From: Phycisphaerales bacterium
Lineage (GTDB): Bacteria; Planctomycetota; Phycisphaerae; Phycisphaerales; UBA1924
Reading direction: 5' to 3'
DNA: 64,000 nucleotides
NCBI GenBank assembly: GCA_016709445.1
Contig: JADJMV010000001.1
Location: forward strand, 558,001 to 622,000
Under the pieces are notes generated by a model. That model worked only from the letters and a program-made list of their open reading frames with translations, was not told where the DNA came from and ran no database searches. Below are positions 27,912 to 35,511 of the stretch, piece by piece. A program made the translations under genes and the position numbers. How positions within the stretch are numbered: position 1 is the first letter of the stretch; each line of letters opens with the position of its first letter.

Positions 27912-29084
27912 TCAGGGGCTATGGCTCGCCTGGGCCGCCAGGGCGGCCAGGCCGGCCGCGGCGAGCACGCCCGCCACGGTCAGAGCGATCTTCACCCAGC
28001 TGTAGGGGGCTCTGCCGACCACGCGCCCCGTCTGCCCGTGGATGAGCACGGTGTAGACCCTTTGGGCGAACCGGTATTGGACCACCCAGATCGGGAGCAG
28101 CACGTGCTTCCAGCGGGCGTCCGAGATCGTGTTCTGCACGCGCAGGGCGCGCTGGGTATCGCCGGGCACATCCCCCGAGCACCGCCCGCGCTGCACCTCG
28201 ACGACCGTCTCCTGCGCCCGCGCCCAGCCGCTCGCCAGGTCGACCTGGTATTCCTCGGCCCGCCAGCCGGCCAGATACTCCGGTCGATAGGGGCAGAGCC
28301 CGCGGAGGTCAAACCGACCGAGGCTCTGGAGCAGTTCCGCCGGCAGGCCCCGCGAGGCGTGGACGAGCAGGTCGTCGAAGGCGTCGTCGCGCCGGCCCCA
28401 CGCGGGCACCCAGCGGGTATGCCGCACCTGGCGCGTCCGCACCTCCGGCTTGCCGTTGACCATCGCCGTGTAGGTCTCGGTGACGTAGTAGTAGTACCCC
28501 GCGTCGGCCGACCACTCCGAGTGCACGCGGCAGTCGTAGGTCCAGGCGGGCAGATAGACGCCCATGGCGCCGACCTGCCGGGCGCGCTTGAGGGCGTTGG
28601 GCCGGAACCAGAGGTGCGAGATCCAGCGGTAAAAGGCCGCCTCCGCCGTCTCGCGTCCGACATCGAGCGGGATGAGCGATTCGGGCCGGATCGCGTTTCG
28701 GTTGGCATCTTGCACCAGCACGCTCGGCGAGCCGCAGTAGGTGCAGATGTCCGCCGTCGCGCTCGAGTCCAGCGAGACGGTCGCCCCGCAGGTATCACAC
28801 CGGACCACGCGCCGCTCGACGCCCAGCCCGCGGGCCGCGGCCCCGGCCTCGGAGAGCGGGCGTTCCAGGATCGTGCCCTCAAGGCGTGGCACGGCCACCG
28901 ACTGGCCGCAGTGGTCGCAGAGGAGCGCGTCGGCGTCGGGGTCCCACCGCAGCTCGGCGCCGCAGTTCTTGCAGGTGAATCGGGCGTGTTCGCTGCGGGA
29001 GACCGCCCCTTCGGTCTCGAGGGCCTCGGCGCTCTCGCCCTCGGCGTCCGCCAACCCATCCTGCTCCGACGCTCCGCTCGTCAA
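27912..29084 (-). CDS. Zinc-ribbon membrane protein divergent from an SPFH gene
   Basis: 390 residues. The N-terminus has two zinc-ribbon knuckle pairs, FTCKNCGAELRWD..LLCDHCGQ and VRCDTCGATVSLD..ICTYCGSP, followed by a conserved domain (WISHLWFRPNALKRARQ, GVYLPAWTYDC, YYYYVTETYT, RFDLRGLCPYRPEYLAGW) and a C-terminal membrane helix (IALTVAGVLAAAGLAALAA). This matches bacterial proteins annotated as TFIIB-type zinc-ribbon-containing and often mislabelled as primosomal. I start it at a TTG (29084) because GGAGG lies eight bases upstream; no ATG is available. It is divergent from the SPFH gene at 29170, a pairing also seen elsewhere in bacteria. Role unknown. Confidence 0.75.
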   Translation of the reverse strand: MTSGASEQDGLADAEGESAEALETEGAVSRSEHARFTCKNCGAELRWDPDADALLCDHCGQSVAVPRLEGTILERPLSEAGAAARGLGVERRVVRCDTCGATVSLDSSATADICTYCGSPSVLVQDANRNAIRPESLIPLDVGRETAEAAFYRWISHLWFRPNALKRARQVGAMGVYLPAWTYDCRVHSEWSADAGYYYYVTETYTAMVNGKPEVRTRQVRHTRWVPAWGRRDDAFDDLLVHASRGLPAELLQSLGRFDLRGLCPYRPEYLAGWRAEEYQVDLASGWARAQETVVEVQRGRCSGDVPGDTQRALRVQNTISDARWKHVLLPIWVVQYRFAQRVYTVLIHGQTGRVVGRAPYSWVKIALTVAGVLAAAGLAALAAQASHSP

Positions 29085-29169
29085 GGGCCTGCCTCCAGGG
29101 ATCCGCGACGGCAATGCTATCCTGTAGTCCGCCGCCGGGGTCCGGTCGGCGCAGCGAGGAGGGACGGCC

Positions 29170-30279
29170 ATGGGCATGATCGACTGGTTCAAGCGGGGCG
29201 TGGGCGAGATGATGGTCGCGCGTCCCGACGACGCGAAGGCGCACGTCGTCTGGAAGCACCCCGACCCGACGATCCCGATGAAGTCGCAGCTCACGGTCGA
29301 GGCCGACGAGGTGGCGGTCTTCTTCCGCGACGGCAAGGCCGTCGCCACGCTCGGGCCCGGCCGCCACACGCTCGACTCGGCCAACCTGCCCTTCCTCTCG
29401 AACCTCGTCGACAGCTTCACCGGCGGACGGGTCTTCATCGCCGAGGTCTTCTTCGTCAGCGTCCGCGAGTTCACCGGCATCAAGTTCGGCGGGCGGATCG
29501 GTCATGTCGAAGACCCCAAGAGCGGCATCCCCGTCGAGACGATGGTCCACGGCGAGTTCAGCTTCAAGGTCACCAACCCCGAGCAGCTCATCGTCGGCCT
29601 GGTCGGCATGGGGCGGGCCCAGTCGTACGAGGTGCGATCGTGGATGAAGGAGCAGGTGCTCAAGGTGATCCGTGACCGGATCGCCGAGCTGCTCGTCAAG
29701 AACAAGTGGCCCCTGCTCGACGTGACCAGCGGCGCGTACAGCGAAGAGGTTGAGCAGCAGGTGCTGGCGGGCCTGGGTCGCCACGTCGAGGGGTATGGCG
29801 TCCAGATCGTCCGCCTCGGCAACTTCGTCATCGCGATCGACGAGCAGGACGCCGACAACCTCAAGCGGCTGTACACCGACGCGGCGTATCTCCGCACGGT
29901 CGGGGGCGTGGGAGCCTACCAGCAGTTCGCGGCCGGCAAGGCCATGCTCGGCGCGGGCGAGGGGATGGCCAAGGGCGGCAGTGGGGGGGGCAGCGAGGGC
30001 GGGCTGCTCGGCGGCGCGGGGCTGGGAGTCGGCTTCGGCATGGCGCAGATGCTGATCAAGGACCGGTCCGGCGGCGAGGTGCTCGCGCCGGCGACCGCCG
30101 GCGTGGTCTGCGCCGGGTGTCACGCCACGGTCCCGCCCGGGAAGTTCTGCAGCTCGTGCGGCCAGGAACTCGCCGCCAGCCAGCCGCAGAAGGTCGGCGG
30201 CACGTTCTGCTCCCAATGCGGAAGCCCGGTGAACCCGGACGCCAAGTTCTGCGGCCAGTGCGGCGCCAAGCGCGCCTGA
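29170..30279 (+). CDS. SPFH-domain protein with C-terminal double zinc ribbon
   Basis: 369 residues. The SPFH/band-7 core spans about 30-250 (VEADEVAVFFRDGKAVATLGPGRHTLDSANLPF, VFFVSVREFTGIKFGG, VHGEFSFKVTNPEQLI, RIAELLVKNKWPLLDV). A Gly-rich linker follows, then two zinc-binding units: VCAGCHATVPPGKFCSSCGQ and FCSQCGSPVNPDAKFCGQCG. Homologues are labelled virion core protein or SPFH domain. The fold forms membrane-associated or cytoplasmic oligomeric scaffolds. AGGAGGG precedes the ATG. The divergent neighbour also carries zinc ribbons, suggesting joint action. Confidence 0.85.
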   Translation: MGMIDWFKRGVGEMMVARPDDAKAHVVWKHPDPTIPMKSQLTVEADEVAVFFRDGKAVATLGPGRHTLDSANLPFLSNLVDSFTGGRVFIAEVFFVSVREFTGIKFGGRIGHVEDPKSGIPVETMVHGEFSFKVTNPEQLIVGLVGMGRAQSYEVRSWMKEQVLKVIRDRIAELLVKNKWPLLDVTSGAYSEEVEQQVLAGLGRHVEGYGVQIVRLGNFVIAIDEQDADNLKRLYTDAAYLRTVGGVGAYQQFAAGKAMLGAGEGMAKGGSGGGSEGGLLGGAGLGVGFGMAQMLIKDRSGGEVLAPATAGVVCAGCHATVPPGKFCSSCGQELAASQPQKVGGTFCSQCGSPVNPDAKFCGQCGAKRA

Positions 30280-30297
30280 TCGAATGCCGTTGTCTAA

Positions 30298-30425
30298 CCC
30301 GGGCGCCGTGGTCTGAGCCCGCCTTGGGGCGAAGGCCACGAAAATGTGCAAGAGCGGCGACCTCGGACGCCCGGCCAATCCTCGTGGCCTTGGCTCGAAG
30401 ACTCGCTCAGACCACGGCACCCGGG
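30298..30425. repeat. 128-bp imperfect palindrome between convergent genes
   Basis: The outer 21 bases at 30298-30318 match the complement of 30405-30425 with one mismatch. Inside, AAGGCCACGA at about 30332-30341 pairs with TCGTGGCCTT at 30382-30391. The rest is only partly paired. It fills almost all the space between the SPFH stop (30279) and the cysS stop (30437). There is no T tract. It could be a bidirectional transcription end, a REP/BIME-like element or a non-autonomous mobile element; no target-site duplication was recognised. Confidence 0.75.
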
Positions 30426-30436
30426 CGGGCGCTCAT

Positions 30437-32041
30437 TTACACGCGGCTGACTTCGACCTTGCCGCCGGCGACGTCCTTGATCGCGAGTCCCTTTGCGGCC
30501 AGTTCGTTGCGGATGGCGTCGGCGCGGGCGAAGTCCTTGGCCTTCTTGGCGTCGCGGCGCTGGGCGAGCAGAGCCTCAATCTCGGGCGAGGGCTCGACGC
30601 CTACGAAGACGCCAATCTCGGTGTGCTGCGCGGCGGCGCGGGCGAGGCCGAGGACGCCGAGAACACCGTCGATCAGGCGCATGGCCTCGGCGTCGGCCCG
30701 GGTCGGTTCGGAGATCGAGTTGATCCAGCCGTTCACCGCCCCGATCGCGCCGGCGATGTTCAGGTCCTCGTTCATCGCGCTTGCGAAATCGCGGAGGAAG
30801 GCCTCGGGGCGCTCGCCGGCCTGCGTCGAGGCGTCGCCGGTGTCGGCCACCTTGCGCCAACGCTCGACCATGCGCGCCGAGTCCTTCAGCCCCTGCTCGG
30901 TGAAGTTGGCGTTGGCGCGGTAATGGGTCTTGATCAGCTCGAGGCGGACGGCCGCGGGCTCGTGGCCCTTGGCGAAGAGGTCGCGGGCGGTGAAGAAATT
31001 GCCCTTGCTCTTGCTCATCTTCTCGCCCTCGACGAGCAGGAAGCGGGCGTGGAACCAGTGGCGGCTGAATCGCTGGCCGCCGGTGATGGCGCAGCTCTGG
31101 GCGCGCTCGCACTCGTGGTGCGGGAAGATGTTGTCCTCGCCGCCGGAGTGGAGGTCGATCTCGACGGCGGACCAGGGCGAGGTGAGCACGCGCTGCAGGC
31201 CGCCGGTGACGAGGCGGTCGAGGCTCATGACGGAGCACTCGATGTGCCAGCCGGGATAGCCGGGCCCCCAGGGCGAGTCCCACTTCATGATGTGCCGGGG
31301 GTCTTCCTTCCAAAGCAGGAAGTCGGCGGGGTGCTTCTTCTGGGCCTGGTGCTCGTCGGCGACGCGTCCGCCCGCACCGCCCCGCAGGTCTTCGAGGGTG
31401 TTGCCGCTGAGGCGCCCGTAGCTGGCGAAGCGCTGGACATCGAAGTAGACGACGCGCGAGCCGGGCTCCCCCCGGACGTAGGCGCAGCCCATGTCGACCA
31501 GCCGCGCGACCATCGCGATCATGCCGGAGACGTTGGCCGTGGCACGGGGCATCAGGGTCGGGTCGGCGTCGGCCTCGAGGGCGACCCTGAGCCCGAGCAT
31601 GCGGGCGTCCTCGCGGAAGCGTCCGGCGTAGAACTCGGCGATGGCGTAGGGGTCCGCCGGGTCGATCTCGGCGTCGGCGGGGAGCTTGCCGGCCTTCTTG
31701 GCCTCGGCGAAGCGCCGCCCCGCGACCATCATCCGGTCCTCCCCCTGCTCGCCCCCCTCGGCGTCGTCGGTCATGTGGCCGACGTCGGTGATGTTCATCA
31801 CCTGGACGACCTTTCGTCCCTGGGCCCGGTCGGACGCGGGACGGCGGTCGCCCGCCAGCTCGCAGAGCGGGCTCTCGATCCAGCGCCGCAGCACATCCGC
31901 GGCCAGGAAAGACCGGAAATTGCCGATGTGGGCGTCGTCGTAAACAGTGGGGCCGCAGGAGTAAAAGGTGACGCGCCCGGGGTCGGCGGGGTTGAGGGGC
32001 TCGACCTTGCGGGAAAGGGTGTTGTAGAGATTGAGGGGCAT
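30437..32041 (-). CDS. cysS: Cysteinyl-tRNA synthetase
   Basis: Attaches cysteine to its tRNA. 534 residues; the start at 32041 (MPLNLYNTLSRKVEPL) is the normal family beginning, and the upstream in-frame codons come from a tandem repeat. Motifs: YSCGPTVYDDAHIGN (zinc Cys and the HIGH-type motif), WHIECSVM, DLHSGGEDNIFPHHECE, and GEKMSKSKGN. The protein is longer than the usual 460 residues because of an insertion after the HIGH region (about 60-110, with GGEQGEDRMMVAGR). No clear Shine-Dalgarno sequence precedes the ATG; C-rich sequence does. Confidence 0.95.
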   Translation of the reverse strand: MPLNLYNTLSRKVEPLNPADPGRVTFYSCGPTVYDDAHIGNFRSFLAADVLRRWIESPLCELAGDRRPASDRAQGRKVVQVMNITDVGHMTDDAEGGEQGEDRMMVAGRRFAEAKKAGKLPADAEIDPADPYAIAEFYAGRFREDARMLGLRVALEADADPTLMPRATANVSGMIAMVARLVDMGCAYVRGEPGSRVVYFDVQRFASYGRLSGNTLEDLRGGAGGRVADEHQAQKKHPADFLLWKEDPRHIMKWDSPWGPGYPGWHIECSVMSLDRLVTGGLQRVLTSPWSAVEIDLHSGGEDNIFPHHECERAQSCAITGGQRFSRHWFHARFLLVEGEKMSKSKGNFFTARDLFAKGHEPAAVRLELIKTHYRANANFTEQGLKDSARMVERWRKVADTGDASTQAGERPEAFLRDFASAMNEDLNIAGAIGAVNGWINSISEPTRADAEAMRLIDGVLGVLGLARAAAQHTEIGVFVGVEPSPEIEALLAQRRDAKKAKDFARADAIRNELAAKGLAIKDVAGGKVEVSRV

Positions 32042-32058
32042 GGGGGGATGGTAGGGGA

Positions 32059-32154
32059 GGGGACAAAGGGGCAAGGGGGCAGAGGGACAGAGGGACAAAG
32101 GGACAGAGGGACAAAGGGACAAAGGGGCGGAGGGGGCAGAGGGAGAGAGGGGAA
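32059..32154. repeat. G-rich purine tandem repeat just upstream of cysS
   Basis: About ten degenerate copies of an 8-9 base unit (GGGACAAA, GGGACAGA, GGGGCAGA) run through this stretch, all purine-rich on the plus strand with many GGG runs. It begins 18 bases before the cysS start and so forms the cysS leader or promoter region, C-rich on the sense strand. It could fold as a G-quadruplex or triplex on the plus strand. Confidence 0.8.
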
Positions 32155-32339
32155 AAGCGGTAGCTCATCGAGGCGGGAATCGGCGGGGCAGCAGAGCGAC
32201 ATGGGCGGATGGAAGTCCGCGCCGGCCCCTGAGGGGAGTGGGGGTCATGGCTGGGCTTGGGGCAGGGGTGAGGCTTCTCCCCAGGTCACCCGGTTCGAGC
32301 GGGCGCAGCCCTGACGCCACGCGATGCCCGCCCACCCGC

Positions 32340-33080
32340 TCAGAGCCACTCGATGTAGCGACGGATGATCCCTGCTGCGCAGAGCCCCGCGGCCTGTTCG
32401 AGCGAGCGGCTGAAGTGTTGGGCCGCGTGGTCGTCGGCATCGTCGGAGATCAGCCGGGCGACACCGCAGGGCACGGCGTATTCGTCGCACACCTGCGCGA
32501 CGGCGGCCCCCTCCATCTCGACGCACAGCGCGCCGGGGAGCAGCGCACGCACGCGGTCCCGGGCGGCGGCGTTGCCGATGAACTGATCGCCCGTCGCGAC
32601 CTCGCCGGTGTGCACCCGGGGTGGACGCGAGGGGGCTTGGTGCGGCGTGAGGACGGAGCCCTCTTCGGCAAGAAACCGCTCGGCCGCGGCGCGGAGGCAG
32701 GCCCGGATGGCCGGGTCGGTCGGCAGGTGGGTCCGGCCTGTGAGCGGGATCTCGAGCGGCGGGAAGAGCGGGGAGGCGTCGAGATCGTGCTGGGCGAGGC
32801 GGTCGGCGACGACAATGTCGCCTGTGCAGATCTGGGGCGCGAGCCCGCCGGCCACGCCGACGAACACGATCTGTTCGACCCCCAGCCTCGCGATCAGCTC
32901 GACGGCGGCCGCGGCCGCGGCGACTTTGCCGATGCGGGAGTGGACGACGCAGATGTCGTGGGAGGCGAGGCGGCCGCCGATGAACTCGCGCCCGCCGAGG
33001 TGACGCGGGGTCGGGCGCGTGAGCAGCGTCGTGATCGAAGAGACTTCCTCGGGCATCGCGCCGAGCACGCCGATTCGCAT
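32340..33080 (-). CDS. mtnN: 5'-methylthioadenosine/S-adenosylhomocysteine nucleosidase
   Basis: Cleaves adenine from MTA and SAH for methyl-cycle recycling. 246 residues with MRIGVLGAMPEEV at the start (the Glu is the conserved base), SRIGKVAAAAAAVELI, FVGVAGGLAP, TGDQFIGN and the catalytic VEMEGAAVAQV followed by ARLISDDAD. These match MtnN/Pfs throughout; a short insertion lies before TGDQF. GGAG is eight bases upstream of the ATG. About 300 bases downstream is the cysS leader repeat; sulfur metabolism is a loose common theme. Confidence 0.9.
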   Translation of the reverse strand: MRIGVLGAMPEEVSSITTLLTRPTPRHLGGREFIGGRLASHDICVVHSRIGKVAAAAAAVELIARLGVEQIVFVGVAGGLAPQICTGDIVVADRLAQHDLDASPLFPPLEIPLTGRTHLPTDPAIRACLRAAAERFLAEEGSVLTPHQAPSRPPRVHTGEVATGDQFIGNAAARDRVRALLPGALCVEMEGAAVAQVCDEYAVPCGVARLISDDADDHAAQHFSRSLEQAAGLCAAGIIRRYIEWL

Positions 33081-33259
33081 CGCCGGGGCTCCGTGGGGGT
33101 GTTCGGAGGGTAGCGTGCGGGTACGGGGCGGATTGGCACGGGCTTGTCCGTGTCATCGATCGCTGCTCTTGGGCGGCTCGAGGGCTGGTCGTTCACGCTC
33201 CCCGGCCGCCGAGGGGTCTGCCGATCTCCCGCCGCCTCCGCTTTGCGCTCAAAACGACA

Positions 33260-33283
33260 AGCCGGGACCTCTCGGTCCCGGCT
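33260..33283 (-). terminator. Rho-independent terminator after the RRM gene
   Basis: A perfect 10-bp stem AGCCGGGACC / GGTCCCGGCT with a 4-nt loop lies 57 bases past the RRM stop. Read on the minus strand it is followed by TGTCGTTTTG, so it suits termination of the RRM transcript. Confidence 0.8.
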
Positions 33284-33340
33284 CATACGATCTCTCGAAC
33301 CCACTCCACAAACCCTCTCCCCCACGAACAGGTCTCGCAG

Positions 33341-33616
33341 CTACCAGCGGCTGCCGGCGCCCGCGGTCCGCGGCTCGCGGGCCTTGGCTTCGTTGACGGT
33401 CAGGTCACGCCCGCCGACGTTTGTCCCATTCAGGGCGAGGATCGCGGCGTTCGCGGCAGCCGGGTCGGCGAACTCCACAAACCCAAACCCACGCGGCCGG
33501 CCTGTGTCACGGTCCATCACGAGGGCCGCGCTGGTGACCTCGCCGTGCGCGCTGAACATCTCGCGCAGCTGGGGCTCGGTGATATCGAACGACAAATTGC
33601 CAACATAGAGCTTCAT
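33341..33616 (-). CDS. RNA-binding protein with one RRM
   Basis: 91 residues, a stand-alone RNA recognition motif: RNP2 LYVGNLSF at residues 3-10 and RNP1 RGFGFVEF at about 41-48, with LNGTNVGGRDLTVNEA at the end and a short Arg/Gly tail. Similar small RRM proteins in bacteria, for example cyanobacterial Rbp, respond to cold and bind RNA. AAGGGAAG precedes the ATG. It is flanked by a strong terminator, so it is monocistronic. Confidence 0.93.
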   Translation of the reverse strand: MKLYVGNLSFDITEPQLREMFSAHGEVTSAALVMDRDTGRPRGFGFVEFADPAAANAAILALNGTNVGGRDLTVNEAKAREPRTAGAGSRW

Positions 33617-33701
33617 GACGCTTCCCTTAAATGCCCGTGAGTGGATCCCGGTGCGATCACTCGAGCAAAGAAGTGCGCGTCGGTCTCGAAGCGGCTCGCC
33701 C

Positions 33702-33905
33702 TCAACGGGTCACGACCACGACGATCAGGATGATACTAGCGATCAATCCCCCGGCAGAGAGCAACAATCGCTCTGCAAATCCGAAATGGCCTGTCCTGCC
33801 GTCGTCGAGGCTCCCGTTCTCGGCGGGCTCAAGAGAGACTTTCAGTGGGATTCTCGCTCCGCAGGCTCGCCGCTCGCGAAGCATGGATTCTCTGTTTGAT
33901 GGCAT
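33702..33905 (-). CDS. Possible small membrane protein
   Basis: 67 codons ending in a single hydrophobic helix (LLLSAGGLIASIILIVVVV) and Thr-Arg. The helix is a true membrane-like segment, not expected by chance, but the N-terminal part looks unstructured and no good ribosome site is seen. The interval from 33617 to 33945 holds nothing else that I can support. Unknown family; low confidence. Confidence 0.35.
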   Translation of the reverse strand: MPSNRESMLRERRACGARIPLKVSLEPAENGSLDDGRTGHFGFAERLLLSAGGLIASIILIVVVVTR

Positions 33906-33945
33906 CGGACAGACGCTCGAGGCGGCGAGCGTGCGCAGGGGCGCT

Positions 33946-34409
33946 CTATCGCGCCGGTGCGAGGGGCGCGGCGTACGGCGTTGGGCGGCGCCCGACCACC
34001 GACATGTACCGGAAGTATCGCTTGTCGTGTTCCAGGTGCTCGGACGGGGTGAAGTGTGCGAAGCCCGAGGCCTCGCACTTCTCCAAGTATGCGAGTGCTT
34101 CCGCTGCCTCGGGTCCTGTCGGGCTTCCGAGGTTCCGCTTGGTTTCCTCGATGCCGGCGCCGCACAGCAATTGGGCGTTGATCACACCGGAAAGGTCAAA
34201 TCCAGCTCTCTTGGCTTTCCAAATCCGGAGCACATCCTCCAGAAGCCCTCGGCTGAGGAGTTGCACGCAGCAGAGCAGCGCCCGGTCATCTTCGCGAGGG
34301 CGACCAGCGCGTTCAGCCTCAGCTTCCTGTGCGAGGACTCGCGGATTCGCGGCGGCAATTGCTCCGAAGGGGCCATGGCGATGTGTTTGAGGCCCTCTTC
34401 AACCGTCAT
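33946..34409 (-). CDS. Unknown protein, frameshifted
   Basis: Codon pattern supports one gene of about 154 residues in two frames. The first frame starts at the ATG 34409 (GGAG upstream): MTVEEGLKHIAMAPSEQLPP to LRLNALVALAKMT. Near 34280-34290, in an ACCGGGC stretch, a base is missing and the second frame continues ALLCCVQLLSRGLLEDVLRI, then GVINAQLLCGAGIEETKRNL and EHLEHDKRYFRYMSVVGR to the stop. The total length (464) is not divisible by three, which agrees with one lost base. The protein looks soluble and mostly helical, and I recognise no family. It may be intact with a base-calling error or a recent pseudogene. Confidence 0.55.
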
Positions 34410-34655
34410 CCGAATCGTGCTCCGAGCCGCAATCGTCCCAGGACCGCCACATTGCGCGGATCCCGGGCCGCGTCGGCAAGCCCTGCCGCTGCCCCTGGGC
34501 AGGCGGATGGCACGGGCGGGGCTCGCCAGCGTCAGCCGACTCGGGCGGCGAACGGGGGAGAAGCTGACGGGATTTGGCTGGCAGCAGGTATACTGCACCC
34601 GGCGGGCCCGAGGGGCCGCATGAATTCATACTTTGACTGCTGGAGGGAGGGCATC

Positions 34656-35465
34656 ATGCGCTGGAATCACTTGATCCTGGCTGTGGGTTGCACCGCGAGC
34701 GTTGCGCTCGGTGGTGATGTGGTGTGGCTGAATGTCTCGGGCTTTCCGGGCGACCTGATGACGACCGGCGACGGCTGGAGCGCGATCCGGGGCGAGACTC
34801 CCGACCAGTCGTACCGCGTCGCGGCCGACGACTTCTCGCTGGAGACAGCCACGCAGATCACGGCGATCACCTTCTATGGCGTTGAGGTGGGGGAGCCGAA
34901 CATCCTGGGCGGGGATTGGTACATCTTTACGGGGCCGGATGCGGGGCCGCCGGACACGCTGGTGGCGTCTGGTGCGGGCGTGCCGATGGCGCACGTGGAC
35001 ACGGGGTGGGTCAACAGCAGCTTCGGGACGGTCTGGGCAAACGTGATGGAGCCGGAGGACCTCACGCTCCCGGCCGGGCACTACTTCCTGGCGTTCCGCA
35101 CGTTCCAGACCGTCGACTTCAACGGCGGGAAGAACAACAACGCGGCGCTGACGACGAGGACGGCTCTGGGCACGTCCCGGGCGTGGTGGAACTTCGATCT
35201 GCTCGGCGACGGCACCGTGACGGGGCCCTGGGTCGAGATGGAGCAGTTCAACCTGGTCCGGGACCAGGAGTGGTCGTTCGCGATCGAGGGTGTGCCGGCG
35301 TGCCGCGTGGACCTGAATGGCGATGGGCTGGTGGACACCCGCGACGTGCTCCAGTTTCTGAACGCGTGGACGATGCAAGAGCAGGGCGCGGACTGGAATG
35401 GTGACGGCGTGGTGGACACGCGCGACTTCCTGGCGTTCCTGAACGATTGGGTTACGGGCTGCTGA
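34656..35465 (+). CDS. Secreted protein with GC-type dockerin tail
   Basis: 269 residues. GGAGGGAGG precedes the ATG at 34656, which opens a short signal peptide (LILAVGCTASVALGG). The body is a jelly-roll-like domain (QSYRVAADDFSLETATQITAITFYG, DWYIFTGPDAG, LTLPAGHYFLAFRTF, WNFDLLGDG), similar to planctomycete proteins that carry a sorting tail. Two EF-hand-like units (DLNGDGLVDTRDVLQFLN, DWNGDGVVDTRDFLAFLN) end in Val-Thr-Gly-Cys. Function unknown. Confidence 0.83.
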   Translation: MRWNHLILAVGCTASVALGGDVVWLNVSGFPGDLMTTGDGWSAIRGETPDQSYRVAADDFSLETATQITAITFYGVEVGEPNILGGDWYIFTGPDAGPPDTLVASGAGVPMAHVDTGWVNSSFGTVWANVMEPEDLTLPAGHYFLAFRTFQTVDFNGGKNNNAALTTRTALGTSRAWWNFDLLGDGTVTGPWVEMEQFNLVRDQEWSFAIEGVPACRVDLNGDGLVDTRDVLQFLNAWTMQEQGADWNGDGVVDTRDFLAFLNDWVTGC

Positions 35466-35511
35466 GCGGCGCCCGGCGCGCCGGCAGAAGCGCCGATGAA
35501 CTGGCAAGAGG

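Noticed and set aside
30298..30425. Ordinary rho-independent terminator
   Set aside because: No T tract, very long and only partly paired; kept as a repeat instead.
32059..32154. N-terminal extension of cysS reading through the tandem repeat
   Set aside because: The extra residues would be Ser/Pro/Leu/Cys low-complexity sequence; the conserved synthetase start is at 32041.
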